Below, one piece after another: positions 15,164 through 26,918 of a DNA stretch of 64,000 nt (position 1 is the stretch's first letter; each line of letters begins with the position of its first letter). Where the stretch lies: NCBI RefSeq assembly GCF_003228315.1, contig NZ_CP029693.1, positions 1,674,001 through 1,738,000 of the forward strand, read 5' to 3'. The stretch is from Pseudomonas putida (lineage in GTDB: Bacteria; Pseudomonadota; Gammaproteobacteria; Pseudomonadales; Pseudomonadaceae). Under the pieces are notes generated by a model. That model had not been told where the DNA came from and searched no databases. It worked only from the letters and a program-made list of their open reading frames with translations. A program made the position numbers and the translations under genes.

Positions 15164-16099
15164 ATGACGTCCGCGAAATCCCCCCAGGCTTCCTCCCGTT
15201 TCCTGCGGCTCAGCAAGGCTGAGTGCGTGCTGGTATTGATCACCATGGTCTGGGGCGGGACCTTCTTGCTGGTCCAGCATGCGATGACCGTCAGCGGGCC
15301 GATGCTCTTCGTGGGTCTGCGCTTTGCTGCCGCCGCGAGTATCGTCGCCCTGTTCTCCTGGCGCAGCCTGCGCGAACTGACCCTGTTCGAACTCAAGGCC
15401 GGCTCCTTCATCGGCGTGGCGATCATGCTCGGCTACGGCTTGCAGACCGTGGGCCTGCAAAGCATTCCCAGCAGTCAGTCGGCGTTCATCACCGCGCTGT
15501 ACGTGCCCTTTGTGCCGTTGCTGCAATGGCTGGTGCTGGGCCGTCGTCCGGGGTTGATGCCGAGCATCGGGATCATGCTGGCGTTCACCGGCCTGATGTT
15601 GCTGTCGGGCCCGGCCGGCGCGTCGTTCCATTTCAGCCCCGGTGAAATCGCCACGCTGATCAGTGCCATCGCGATTGCCGCCGAGATCATCCTGATCAGC
15701 ACCTTTGCCGGCCAGGTCGACGTGAAGCGGGTGACGGTGGTGCAACTGGCCGTCACCTCGCTGCTGTCGTTCCTGATGGTGGTGCCGACCCAGGAACGCA
15801 TTCCGGACTTTTCCTGGCTGCTGCTGTGCAGCGCCCTGGGACTGGGCGCGGCGAGTGCGGCGATTCAGGTGGCGATGAACTGGGCACAGAAGAGTGTTTC
15901 GCCAACCCGGGCGACCCTGATCTATGCCGGTGAGCCGGTGTGGGCCGGGATTGTCGGGCGGATCGCCGGGGAGCGCTTGCCGGCGATTGCCCTGTTGGGC
16001 GCCGGGATGATTGTGGCGGCGGTGATTGTCAGTGAGTTGAAGACCAAGGGTAAGGGTGCTGCGGCCGAAGAAGCGCTGGAGCAAGAAACCCAAGGTTAG
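15164..16099 (+). CDS. EamA (DMT superfamily) transporter
   Basis: A 311-residue inner-membrane protein with ten predicted helices in two EamA repeats; the first begins ECVLVLITMVWGGTFLLVQHAM and contains SSQSAFITALYVPFVPLLQWLVLGRRP, the second ends IYAGEPVWAGIVGRIAGERLPAIALLGAGMIVAAVI. EamA carriers usually export amino acids or other small metabolites. The ATG at 15164 follows AAGG and is divergent from the XRE-cupin gene; the shared palindrome suggests joint control. The C-terminal tail (KGKGAAAEEALEQETQG) is charged and cytoplasmic. Confidence 0.9.
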   Translation: MTSAKSPQASSRFLRLSKAECVLVLITMVWGGTFLLVQHAMTVSGPMLFVGLRFAAAASIVALFSWRSLRELTLFELKAGSFIGVAIMLGYGLQTVGLQSIPSSQSAFITALYVPFVPLLQWLVLGRRPGLMPSIGIMLAFTGLMLLSGPAGASFHFSPGEIATLISAIAIAAEIILISTFAGQVDVKRVTVVQLAVTSLLSFLMVVPTQERIPDFSWLLLCSALGLGAASAAIQVAMNWAQKSVSPTRATLIYAGEPVWAGIVGRIAGERLPAIALLGAGMIVAAVIVSELKTKGKGAAAEEALEQETQG

Positions 16100-16129
16100 G
16101 TCGTAGCATTTCTGGTGACAGGTCTGACG

Positions 16130-16226
16130 CCATCGCGGGCAAGCCTCGCTCCCACAGGGTTTGTGTTGATTGCAATTTTTGTGAACAACACAAACCCTGT
16201 GGGAGCAAGGCTTGCCAGCGATGGGG
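16130..16226. repeat. REP pair in outward orientation (variant with CCCACAG)
   Basis: CCATCGCGGGCAAGCCTCGC at the left and GGAGCAAGGCTTGCCAGCGA at the right, around a palindromic centre (CACAGGGTTTGTGTTG ... CAACACAAACCCTGTG). The REP tips point inward, opposite to most doublets of this window. It forms a long hairpin after the EamA gene and may act as a terminator. Confidence 0.85.
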
Positions 16227-16370
16227 CCGGACCTGACGAACACAACTCTTTGAAACAATGTGAATCAGGCTTTTTCCGTCTATTTTGTAGGATTCTGCGA
16301 CAGCTTGGCGTTTGGTGATCCGGGAGCTGGCACGTATGATGCTTCACAAACTTCCGCAGATTAGAAGCCT

Positions 16371-19288
<2,918 letters not shown>

Positions 19289-19289
<1 letters not shown>

Positions 19290-19633
19290 TGGAAGAAGTC
19301 ATCGCCATCGCCATCGGCGTGCTGGCCGCGTCCGGTGTCTGGCTGATCCTGCGGCCACGGACGTTCCAGGTCGTCATGGGCCTGTGCCTGCTGTCCTACG
19401 GGGTCAACCTGTTCATCTTCAGCATGGGCAGCCTGTTCATCGGCAAGGAGCCGATCATCAAGGATGGCGTGCCGCAGGATCTGCTGCACTACACCGACCC
19501 ATTGCCACAAGCCCTGGTATTGACCGCCATCGTCATCAGCTTCGCCATGACCGCGCTGTTCCTCGTGGTCCTGCTGGCCTCCCGGGGCCTGACCGGCACC
19601 GACCATGTGGATGGCCGGGAGCCCAAGGAATGA
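19289..19633 (+). CDS. mrpC: Mrp antiporter subunit C (NuoK-like)
   Basis: A 114-residue, three-helix membrane protein of the NuoK/MrpC family (VIAIAIGVLAASGVWLILRP; VVMGLCLLSYGVNLFIFSMG; ALVLTAIVISFAMTALFLVVLLA). The conserved DPLPQALVLTAIVISFA stretch is a hallmark of the family. It overlaps mrpA by one base and mrpD by four bases (ATGA), so the subunits are made by coupled translation. Confidence 0.95.
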
Positions 19634-21309
19634 ATGCGATGACGCACCTGATCGCAGCGCCCATCCTGCTGCCGCTGCTGACCGCCGCCATCATGCTGAT
19701 GCTCGGCGAGAAACATCGCCCGCTCAAAGCCAAAATCAACCTGTTCTCCAGCCTGCTGGGCCTGGGCATTTCGGTGTGCCTGCTGCAATGGACGCAAACC
19801 ACTGGCGTGCCCGGCTCCATCGGCGTGTATCTGCCGGGCAACTGGCAGGTGCCGTTCGGCCTGGTGCTGGTGGTCGATCGCCTGTCGGCGCTGATGCTGG
19901 TGCTGACCGGGATCATTGGCGTCAGCGCCCTGCTGTTCGCCATGGCCCGCTGGGACAGCGCCGGCTCGAGTTTCCATGCGCTGTTCCAGATTCAGTTGAT
20001 GGGCCTGTATGGCGCGTTCCTGACGGCGGACCTGTTCAACCTGTTCGTGTTCTTCGAAGTGCTGCTGGCCGCGTCCTATGGCCTGATGCTGCACGGCTCG
20101 GGCCGGGCACGGGTGTCGTCGGGGCTTCACTACATCTCGATCAACCTGCTGGCGTCGACCCTATTCCTGATTGGCGCGGCGCTGATCTACGGTGTCACCG
20201 GCACCCTGAACATGGCCGACCTTGCACTGAAAATCCCGCTGGTGCCGGAGGCCGATCGCGGCTTGCTGCACGCTGGCGCAGGCATTCTGGCGGTGGCGTT
20301 CCTGGCCAAGGCCGGGATGTGGCCGCTGAACTTCTGGCTGGTGCCGGCGTACTCCTCGGCGAGCGCGCCGGTGGCAGCGATGTTCGCGATCATGACCAAG
20401 GTCGGCGTCTACACCTTCCTGCGCCTGTGGACCTTGCTGTTTTCCGGCCAGGCCGGCGCCTCGGCGTACTTCGGTGGCGACTGGCTGATCTACGGCGGCA
20501 TGGCGACCATCATTTGCGCCGCCGTGGCCATCCTCGCCGCGCAACGCCTGGAACGCATGGCCAGCCTGAGCATTCTGGTATCGGCGGGGATCCTGCTGTC
20601 GGCCATCGGTTTCGCCCAACCGAACCTGATCGGCGCGGCGCTGTTTTACCTGGTCAGCTCGACCCTGGCCCTGAGCGCGCTGTTCCTGCTGGCCGAGTTG
20701 ATCGAGCGCTCGCGCACGGCCAACGAAATCCCTCTGGAGGATGAAAACGAGTTGCTGCCGCGACCGCAGGAAGCCTCGGCCCCGGTCAAGGGCGTCAACC
20801 TCGACGACGATCAGAAAGCCGTGGTGGGCCAGGTGATTCCCTGGACCATGGCGTTCCTCGGCTTGAGCTTCATTGCCTGCACACTGTTGATCGTCGGCAT
20901 GCCGCCGCTCTCGGGGTTCATCGGCAAACTCGGTTTGCTCAGCGCCCTGCTCAATCCGCTGGGCCTGGGTAATGCGGCGCCAATCTCGAATGCCGCGTGG
21001 GCCTTGCTGGCGCTGTTGATCCTCTCGGGCCTGACCTCGCTGGTGGCCTTTTCGCGCCTGGGCATCCAGCGCTTCTGGACTCCGATCGACAGGCCATCGC
21101 CGCTGCTGCGTCGCCTGGAGTGCGTGCCGATCTTCGCCCTGCTGGGCTTGAGCATCGCCCTGACCTTCAAGGCCGAGCCGCTGCTGCGCTATACCCAGGC
21201 CGCCGCCGATGCCTTGAACAACCCTGAGCAATACGTGATGGCGGTTCTCGGCACCCGGGTGGTGCCGAACCCCGAAGCCCACGCCGCGCTGCTGGAGGTG
21301 CAACCATGA
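19630..21309 (+). CDS. mrpD: Mrp antiporter subunit D (NuoM/NuoN-like)
   Basis: A 559-residue polytopic membrane protein homologous to proton-pumping subunits of complex I: LFNLFVFFEVLLAASYGLML, FLAKAGMWPLNFWLVPAYSSA, PVAAMFAIMTKVGVYTFLRLW, and MPPLSGFIGKLGLLSALL. The start MNAMTHLI at 19630 overlaps the mrpC stop as ATGA; a second ATG follows three codons later. A hydrophilic insertion near residues 355-400 (ERSRTANEIPLEDENELLPR) is a cytoplasmic loop common in this subunit. It acts with MrpA in ion and proton transfer. Confidence 0.95.
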   Translation: MNAMTHLIAAPILLPLLTAAIMLMLGEKHRPLKAKINLFSSLLGLGISVCLLQWTQTTGVPGSIGVYLPGNWQVPFGLVLVVDRLSALMLVLTGIIGVSALLFAMARWDSAGSSFHALFQIQLMGLYGAFLTADLFNLFVFFEVLLAASYGLMLHGSGRARVSSGLHYISINLLASTLFLIGAALIYGVTGTLNMADLALKIPLVPEADRGLLHAGAGILAVAFLAKAGMWPLNFWLVPAYSSASAPVAAMFAIMTKVGVYTFLRLWTLLFSGQAGASAYFGGDWLIYGGMATIICAAVAILAAQRLERMASLSILVSAGILLSAIGFAQPNLIGAALFYLVSSTLALSALFLLAELIERSRTANEIPLEDENELLPRPQEASAPVKGVNLDDDQKAVVGQVIPWTMAFLGLSFIACTLLIVGMPPLSGFIGKLGLLSALLNPLGLGNAAPISNAAWALLALLILSGLTSLVAFSRLGIQRFWTPIDRPSPLLRRLECVPIFALLGLSIALTFKAEPLLRYTQAAADALNNPEQYVMAVLGTRVVPNPEAHAALLEVQP

Positions 21310-21797
21310 AGCGCCTGTTTCCCGCTCCCTGGTTATCCCTGGCGCTGTGGGTACTGTGGCTGGTGCTGAATCTGTCGATCAGTCCCGGCAACCTGCTGCT
21401 GGGCGCGATACTGGGCTTCTGCGCGCCACTGATGATGCGCAAGCTGCGTCCGCTGCCGATCCGCATTCGCCGCCCGTGGGTGATTCTGCGCCTGTTCCTG
21501 GTGGTGGGTCGCGATGTGCTGGCGTCCAACCTCGCCGTGGCCTGGGGCGTGCTCAACGCCGGCCGCCGCCCACCACGTTCGCGGTTCATCAAGGTGCCGC
21601 TGGACCTGCGCGATGCCAACGGCCTGGCCACCCTGGCGATGATCTGCACCGTGGTCCCCGGCACGGTCTGGTCGGAGCTGGCGCTGGACCGCAGCATCCT
21701 GCTGCTGCACGTGTTCGATCTGGCTGATGACGAAGCGCCGTTCATCGAGCACTTCAAGGCGACGTACGAGCGCCCGTTGATGGAGATTTTCGAATGA
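21306..21797 (+). CDS. mrpE: Mrp antiporter subunit E
   Basis: A 163-residue protein with an N-terminal pair of helices (LSLALWVLWLVLNLSISPGNLLLGAILGF, residues about 10-42) and a soluble C-terminal half containing SRFIKVPLDLRDANGLATLAMICTVVPGT, which is the conserved MNHE domain. Overlaps mrpD and mrpF by four bases each. It is a structural subunit of the antiporter. Confidence 0.94.
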   Translation: MKRLFPAPWLSLALWVLWLVLNLSISPGNLLLGAILGFCAPLMMRKLRPLPIRIRRPWVILRLFLVVGRDVLASNLAVAWGVLNAGRRPPRSRFIKVPLDLRDANGLATLAMICTVVPGTVWSELALDRSILLLHVFDLADDEAPFIEHFKATYERPLMEIFE

Positions 21798-22072
21798 GCG
21801 CCCTGCTGTCGAATGCGATTGTGTTGAGCCTGTTCCTGTTTTCCGTGGCGATGATCCTGACCCTGACCCGCCTGTTCAAGGGCCCGTCGGCCCAGGACCG
21901 GGTACTGGCGCTGGACTACCTGTACATCGTCGCCATGCTGATGATGCTGACCCTGGGGATTCGCTACGCCAGTGATACCTACTTCGAGGCGGCGTTGCTG
22001 ATCGCGCTGTTCGGCTTCGTCGGCTCGTTTGCCCTGGCGAAATTCCTCCTGCGTGGCGAGGTGATCGAATGA
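21794..22072 (+). CDS. mrpF: Mrp antiporter subunit F
   Basis: A 92-residue, three-helix membrane protein (NAIVLSLFLFSVAMILTLTRLFKGP, then DRVLALDYLYIVAMLMML, ALLIALFGFVGSFALAKFLLRGE). The motif GPSAQDRVLALD is diagnostic for MrpF/PhaF. Related subunits of this family have been linked to bile-salt or solute efflux in other bacteria. Overlaps both neighbours (ATGA). Confidence 0.94.
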   Translation: MSALLSNAIVLSLFLFSVAMILTLTRLFKGPSAQDRVLALDYLYIVAMLMMLTLGIRYASDTYFEAALLIALFGFVGSFALAKFLLRGEVIE

Positions 22073-22428
22073 CCGTTGAATTGCCGATTTGGGTGGAAGT
22101 TGCAGTGGCGATCCTGCTGGTGCTCAGCAGCCTGTTTGCGCTGATCGGCGCTATTGGCCTGGTGCGGATGAAGGATTATTTCCAGCGCATGCACCCGCCG
22201 GCACTGGCCTCGACCCTCGGTGCATGGTGCGTGGCGCTGGCTTCGATCATTTACTTTTCGGCCCTCAAGTCGGCGCCGGTGCTGCATGCATGGCTGATTC
22301 CGATCCTGCTGGCGATTACCGTGCCGGTGACCACGCTGTTGCTGGCGCGGGCGGCGTTGTTCCGCAAGCGCATGGCCGGGGATGATGTGCCGGCGGAAGT
22401 CAGCAGTCGCCGCACCGAAAACCTGTAG
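22069..22428 (+). CDS. mrpG: Mrp antiporter subunit G, ending inside a REP element
   Basis: A 119-residue membrane protein with three helices (VAVAILLVLSSLFALIGAIGLVRM; STLGAWCVALASIIYF; LIPILLAITVPVTTLLLARAALF), including the family motif GLVRMKDYFQRMHPPALASTLG. It is the last gene of the operon. The final Leu codon and the TAG stop (22423-22428, CTGTAG) are the first six bases of the following REP doublet, so the repeat supplies the C-terminal end of the protein. Confidence 0.94.
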   Translation: MTVELPIWVEVAVAILLVLSSLFALIGAIGLVRMKDYFQRMHPPALASTLGAWCVALASIIYFSALKSAPVLHAWLIPILLAITVPVTTLLLARAALFRKRMAGDDVPAEVSSRRTENL

Positions 22429-22524
22429 GAGCGAGCCTGCTCGCGATGGATGAACGTGCACCGCGGGGTGTCAAGCTGCCAGCGTGATCGTTGACGACCA
22501 TCGCGAGCAGGCTCGCTCCTACAG
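22423..22524. repeat. REP inverted doublet supplying the mrpG stop codon
   Basis: CTGTAGGAGCGAGCCTGCTC ... GAGCAGGCTCGCTCCTACAG with the spacer GTGCACCGCGGGGTGTCAAG. The spacer resembles that of the doublet at 433-534 (CACCGCGGGGTGTCA and CGTTGACGACCATCGCG), so these two are close relatives. Confidence 0.95.
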
Positions 22525-22535
22525 TTACGTCATTT

Positions 22536-22973
22536 TCAATTCCAGGCCACGGCCAACAACCCCGCCCCCAACACCACACACAACGGCGAATAGACCCAGG
22601 TATCCCACCAGGCAAACCTCGAGTCCTTCACCTCCTTGAAAAACCCCACCAGCTCCGAATCGCCAATGGCCCGGGCAAACAACAGAATCGCGATGGCACT
22701 GATCAGCCATTGCAGCGACCAGTGCCCGATCACCGGCACCCACCAGCCGACCCGCAAACACACCAGAAGGGCGATCATCAGCAAGGCGGCGGCCACCACC
22801 AGGGTGATCCAGCCTCGCGGCTTGAAGGCCGGTTGCAGCCGTACGCTGCCCTCCACCGGCACCTGGGGCACGGCCGCCACCGTCGCCCACTCGCCACCCA
22901 GTCCCCAATACACGTGTACCAAACTGATCACTGCAAACATCGACACCAGCCATTGAGCCAACGCAAAGGTCAT
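22536..22973 (-). CDS. DUF3995 family membrane protein
   Basis: A 145-residue protein with four hydrophobic helices (LAQWLVSMFAVISLVHVYWGLGG; GWITLVVAAALLMIALLVCL; LQWLISAIAILLFARAIG; YSPLCVVLGAGLLAVAW). The motif HVYWGLGGEWATVAAVP and the C-terminal DTWVYSPLC are those of DUF3995, a family of unknown function. AAGGATC precedes the ATG at 22973. Convergent with the mrp operon across a REP doublet. Confidence 0.85.
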   Translation of the reverse strand: MTFALAQWLVSMFAVISLVHVYWGLGGEWATVAAVPQVPVEGSVRLQPAFKPRGWITLVVAAALLMIALLVCLRVGWWVPVIGHWSLQWLISAIAILLFARAIGDSELVGFFKEVKDSRFAWWDTWVYSPLCVVLGAGLLAVAWN

Positions 22974-23068
22974 GGTTGAAGATCCTTGAAAGAGATTTGG
23001 ACAAAATCATCCTAGTCGGCTTTTTTTGGCGTGCACGACCGGTCGGCGGAGGAGTAAAGTGCCGCCCC

Positions 23069-23455
23069 ATGAAATTCTCCCGCTCCGATCGCTCACTGTT
23101 GGCCTGGACGCTCTACTGCTGCGTTCTGTTCAATGTGTTCGCCTGCAGCATCGGTCACGGGCAAATGGTCGGGATGCAGCTCAACGGTCTGGGTGGCCAG
23201 TTCTGTAGCGTCGACCCGGCGACTCAAACCCCGGTTTCAAGCCAGTCTTCCGAAGATCAACTGCCGACCCTGTCCAAGGCTTTCGGCTGTCCGTTGTGCT
23301 CCACCGGCGGCATGGGCCCGGCGTTCAACTCCAGCCTGACCCTGGCGATCCTCCCCGAGCAGCACAGCCCGCCTCTGGCACCGATCGACAACGCCTACCT
23401 CCCTGCCCGCTTCACCTGGCCCTCGGCCAATCCGCGCGCGCCGCCGCTCGCCTGA
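23069..23455 (+). CDS. DUF2946 family protein, probably envelope-associated
   Basis: A 128-residue protein with one N-terminal hydrophobic segment (SLLAWTLYCCVLFNVFACSIGHGQ) and a CPLC motif (FGCPLCSTGG) in the middle that could bind metal or form a disulfide. This layout matches DUF2946, a family often found beside TonB-dependent copper or siderophore receptors; here the TonB receptor gene follows 89 bases downstream on the same strand. ATG at 23069 follows GGAGG (spacing about 14). A role in metal handling is an inference from the neighbour and the CxxC. Confidence 0.8.
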   Translation: MKFSRSDRSLLAWTLYCCVLFNVFACSIGHGQMVGMQLNGLGGQFCSVDPATQTPVSSQSSEDQLPTLSKAFGCPLCSTGGMGPAFNSSLTLAILPEQHSPPLAPIDNAYLPARFTWPSANPRAPPLA

Positions 23456-23544
23456 ATCTCTTCGCCTTTTCCGCTCAGCCCACTTCGCCAACGCGAGGCG
23501 TTCGCTCGTGCGCTGTTTGCCAATCAAGAATTCAGGACTCATCG

Positions 23545-25677
23545 ATGAAACACGTCCCTTTACTGGCCAGCCTGTTCGGCTGCCTGTCCGTTAACGCCTG
23601 GGCTCAAGCCACCATCGACCTCGCGCCCATCACCGTCGATGGCGAGCAAGACGCCGAACCCGGCCTCAACCTCGACCAATCAAGCGGCATGGCCTCGCGA
23701 TTGGGCCTGAGCGTGCGGGAAACCCCGGCCTCGGTGGCCATCGCCAACCGCAACGACATCGAGCGCCACGGTGCGCAGAATTTCCAGGACGCCGCCAACA
23801 CCCTTCCGGGCGTCAACGCCAGTGCACCGCCGGGCTTCGGTGGTTTCGTCTCGTACCGGGGTTTCACCAGCAGCCAGATCACCCAGATGTTCAACGGCGT
23901 CAATGTCTCCGGTGGTCTCGCCCGGCCAGTGGATGCGTGGATATACGATCGGGTGGAACTGGTCGGCGGTCCCTCATCACTGATCAATGGCGCCGGCTCC
24001 GTGGGCGGCTCGCTTAACTACGTGACCAAACTGGCCAGCCGTGAAGAGCAGGCGCTGGAAGGTCGGGTCAGCTACGGCACCTACGACACCACTGAAACTG
24101 CCTTCGGCGTCAATCACGCCTTGAGCGATGCCAGCGCCGACGTGCAGCACTACGCCCGTCTCGATGTCAGCCACAACACCGGCAATGGCTATATCGACCG
24201 CCAGGAACGCGATGCCTGGAGCATGGCTTTTTCCTTGCTCAGCGACCTCACGCCGGATCTGTCCCACACCCTGGCCCTGGAGTACCAGGACGAATACGAA
24301 GACAGCCCCTACTGGGGCACGCCGGTCCTCAACCCCAAGGCCGGCGAATTGAAGATCGACAAGCACAACCGCTTCAATAACTACAACGTCGAGGACGGCC
24401 GCTACGAGCAGCGCACGATCTGGGTGCGCTCGATCATCGACTACCGGATCAACGACAGCACCAGCCTGCACAACATGCTGTACCACCTCGACAGCCAGCG
24501 TGATTACCGCAACCTGGAAACCTATCAGTACAACGCCGACAACACCGCGGTGAACCGCTCCACGGCTTATCAGGTGCGACATCAGAGTGAACAGAACGGC
24601 AACCAGTTCGAACTGCGCCACGACAACACCCTGCTGGGGCTGGCAACCACCTGGTCCGGCGGTTTCGAGTACAAGGTCAACCAGACCACCAACTCGCCGC
24701 TGAACGTCAAAGGCGCCAGCACGGTCGATCCGAACAACTATTCGCCGGGACACTTCTATGACATTCCGGGGACGCAGCAGGGTTTCGTCAGCGACAAGAC
24801 CAACGAGGTCACCACCAAGGCCCTGTTTGTTGAAAACCGTCTGGCGCTCACCGACGAACTTTCGCTGCTCACCGGGTTGCGCTACGACGACATCGACCTG
24901 GACGTGACCAATCACCGTGCCGTGACCGCCAGCAATCCACGGCATCTCAAGCGCAGCTGGGAACCGGTGACCGGCCGCGTTGGCCTGACGTATCAGTTGC
25001 TGCCTTCAGCGAATGTCTACGCGCAGTACAGCATCGCCGCCGAACAACCCAACGGCACCCAGGACTTCGACGTGTCCACGGGCAAGCAATGGGAGATCGG
25101 CAGCAAGTTCGATTATCTGGACGGGCGCGGATCGGCGACGGTGGCGGCGTACACCATCGAGCGCAAGGACTTCGCGGTGACCGACCCGCTTGATCCGACC
25201 CTGAGCATTCCGGTGGGTCAGCAGACGTCCAACGGCATCGAAGTGGCCAGCTCGTTGCGGATCACCGACCGGCTGTTGGTCGAAGGCAATTTCGCCTGGG
25301 TCGATGCCCAATACGATGAGTTCACGGAAAAGAACGCGGCGGGCCAGGTGGTGTCCCGCAAGGGCAATACGCCGACCAACGTGCCGGACCGGGTTGGCAA
25401 TCTTTGGCTGACTTATGATTTTTCGCCGCAATGGCAAGGGGGCGTGGATGCACGCTACGTGGCGTCGGTGTATGCCGACAGCGCCAACACCATGACCGTG
25501 CCGTCGTACACGCTGTTCGGCTCGTTTCTCAGCTACAAGGTGGACCGGCATACCACCCTCACCGGCCGGGTGCGCAACCTGACCAACGAGGTGTATGCCG
25601 AGTTTGCGCATGTGTCGCCGGCGTATTACCTGGGTACGCCGAGGACGTTTGAGTTGGCGGTGCAGACGCGGTTCTAA
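23545..25677 (+). CDS. TonB-dependent outer-membrane receptor
   Basis: A 710-residue outer-membrane receptor. Signal peptide at residues 1-20 (LLASLFGCLSVNAWA-QA), a plug domain at about 40-150 (ETPASVAIANRNDIERHGAQ, GFGGFVSYRGFTSSQITQMF, YDRVELVGGPSSLINGAGSV) and a 22-stranded barrel to the C-terminal Phe (TFELAVQTRF), as needed for BAM assembly. It imports a siderophore or other large ligand by TonB energy. The sequence lacks the Met/His-rich loops of OprC-type copper receptors, and no sigma/anti-sigma pair or signalling domain is present, so the ligand stays open. The DUF2946 gene upstream is probably cotranscribed. Confidence 0.92.
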   Translation: MKHVPLLASLFGCLSVNAWAQATIDLAPITVDGEQDAEPGLNLDQSSGMASRLGLSVRETPASVAIANRNDIERHGAQNFQDAANTLPGVNASAPPGFGGFVSYRGFTSSQITQMFNGVNVSGGLARPVDAWIYDRVELVGGPSSLINGAGSVGGSLNYVTKLASREEQALEGRVSYGTYDTTETAFGVNHALSDASADVQHYARLDVSHNTGNGYIDRQERDAWSMAFSLLSDLTPDLSHTLALEYQDEYEDSPYWGTPVLNPKAGELKIDKHNRFNNYNVEDGRYEQRTIWVRSIIDYRINDSTSLHNMLYHLDSQRDYRNLETYQYNADNTAVNRSTAYQVRHQSEQNGNQFELRHDNTLLGLATTWSGGFEYKVNQTTNSPLNVKGASTVDPNNYSPGHFYDIPGTQQGFVSDKTNEVTTKALFVENRLALTDELSLLTGLRYDDIDLDVTNHRAVTASNPRHLKRSWEPVTGRVGLTYQLLPSANVYAQYSIAAEQPNGTQDFDVSTGKQWEIGSKFDYLDGRGSATVAAYTIERKDFAVTDPLDPTLSIPVGQQTSNGIEVASSLRITDRLLVEGNFAWVDAQYDEFTEKNAAGQVVSRKGNTPTNVPDRVGNLWLTYDFSPQWQGGVDARYVASVYADSANTMTVPSYTLFGSFLSYKVDRHTTLTGRVRNLTNEVYAEFAHVSPAYYLGTPRTFELAVQTRF

Positions 25678-25686
25678 ATGCAAAAG

Positions 25687-25764
25687 CATCGCGAGCAGGC
25701 TCGCTCCTACAGGGGATCTGTGGCGGTCACACTCCACCTGTAGGAGCGAGCCTGCTCGCGATGG
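25687..25764. repeat. REP pair in outward orientation
   Basis: CATCGCGAGCAGGCTCGCTC then ACCTGTAGGAGCGAGCCTGC and GCGATGG: the two REP copies are back to back, reversed relative to the standard doublet. It lies between the convergent TonB receptor and binding-protein genes and could serve as a terminator. Confidence 0.9.
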
Positions 25765-25783
25765 CGGCATCAGCCTCACTACA

Positions 25784-26800
25784 TCATTTCAACTCGGCAG
25801 ACACTTTGTCCGCCACATCCGTGGGCACCCAGGCCTTCCACACATCCGGGTGTTTCTTCATGAACGCTTGCGCAGCCTCGCGCGGTGGGGTGTGTTTTTC
25901 GCTCATGTCGGCCAGGGCCTTGTTCAGATCATCGATCGGGAAATCGACCTTGGTGAAGAACTCGGCGATCTGCGGATACTGTTTCTGGAACGGCGTGGAC
26001 ACGCCAATGGAGAGTTTCGAGGGCAACGAACGGGTGGGTTTGGGATTGGGGTTGTCGGCGTCGGTCAGGGTCTTCCAGGCCTCGGCATCGAACGGCGGCT
26101 CTTCCAGTTGAATCAACTTGAAGCGACCGAGCAACGGTGTCGGCGACCAGTAGTAGAACAGCACCGGCTTGCTGCGACGGATCGAGGAACTGATCTCGGC
26201 ATCCAGCGCCGCGCCGGACCCGCTGCGAAAGTTCACATAACTGTCATCCAGCCCATAGGCCTTGAGCTTCTGCTTGTTGACCACTTCCGAGGTCCAGCCA
26301 ATCGGACTGTTGAGGAAACGCCCCTTGTTCGGCGCCTCCGGGTCCTTGAACACGTCCTTGTACTTGGGCAGGTCACTGACACTGCGCAGGTCCGGCGCCA
26401 TCGCCTTGATGCCCTTGGCCGGGTCGCCCTTGATCACGTATTCCGGCACCCACCAGCCTTCGGTCGCGCCCTTGACCGTATCGCCCAGGCTCACGACTTT
26501 GCCCTCGGCTTCTGCCTTGACCCAGACCGGACTGCGACCGGCCCACTCCTCGCCAATGACCTGAATGTCATTGTTGGCCAGGGCGGTTTCCAGGGTAATG
26601 GTGGTGCCCGGCAAGGTGTCGGTCGGCAGGCCGTAGCCCTTTTCGACAATGATCCGCAGGATATCGGTGATCAGGCTGCCGCTTTCCCAGTTAAGGTCCG
26701 CGAAATGGACCGGCGCCTGTGCAGCCTGCACCGCAGCGGGTGACGCCAACACAACGAAAGTAGCCAGGACCGCAGCCAGCAAGCGTCGAAAACCTTTCAT
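25784..26800 (-). CDS. Glycine betaine/choline-type ABC substrate-binding protein (orphan)
   Basis: A 338-residue exported protein. Signal peptide at 1-27 (LLAAVLATFVVLASPAAVQA). The OpuAC/ProX-like fold is shown by WESGSLITDILRIIVEKGYG, GTTITLETALANNDIQVIGEEW, ATEGWWVPEYVIKGD, and SKPVLFYYWSPTPLLGRFKL; aromatic residues in GWW and FYYW would form the cage for a quaternary amine. Size fits the family. No permease or ATPase gene lies beside it, so it must serve a transporter encoded elsewhere. It is flanked by a REP pair and by a small hypothetical gene pair. Confidence 0.9.
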   Translation of the reverse strand: MKGFRRLLAAVLATFVVLASPAAVQAAQAPVHFADLNWESGSLITDILRIIVEKGYGLPTDTLPGTTITLETALANNDIQVIGEEWAGRSPVWVKAEAEGKVVSLGDTVKGATEGWWVPEYVIKGDPAKGIKAMAPDLRSVSDLPKYKDVFKDPEAPNKGRFLNSPIGWTSEVVNKQKLKAYGLDDSYVNFRSGSGAALDAEISSSIRRSKPVLFYYWSPTPLLGRFKLIQLEEPPFDAEAWKTLTDADNPNPKPTRSLPSKLSIGVSTPFQKQYPQIAEFFTKVDFPIDDLNKALADMSEKHTPPREAAQAFMKKHPDVWKAWVPTDVADKVSAELK

Positions 26801-26918
26801 GCTTTTGCACCTCGTGCTGTTCGCAGCAATAGCAGGATGGCCAGGCAGAAGACCGCAAAGCCTCTGAAACTTCAGTCAATTGACTGTAGTAGAGGTTCCT
26901 GCTTTCGAGGGGTTCGGA

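Noticed and set aside
15092..16258. N-terminal 389-residue extension of the XRE-cupin frame
   Set aside because: It is antisense to the EamA gene and crosses a REP pair; the GTG at 15091 gives a normal-length regulator.
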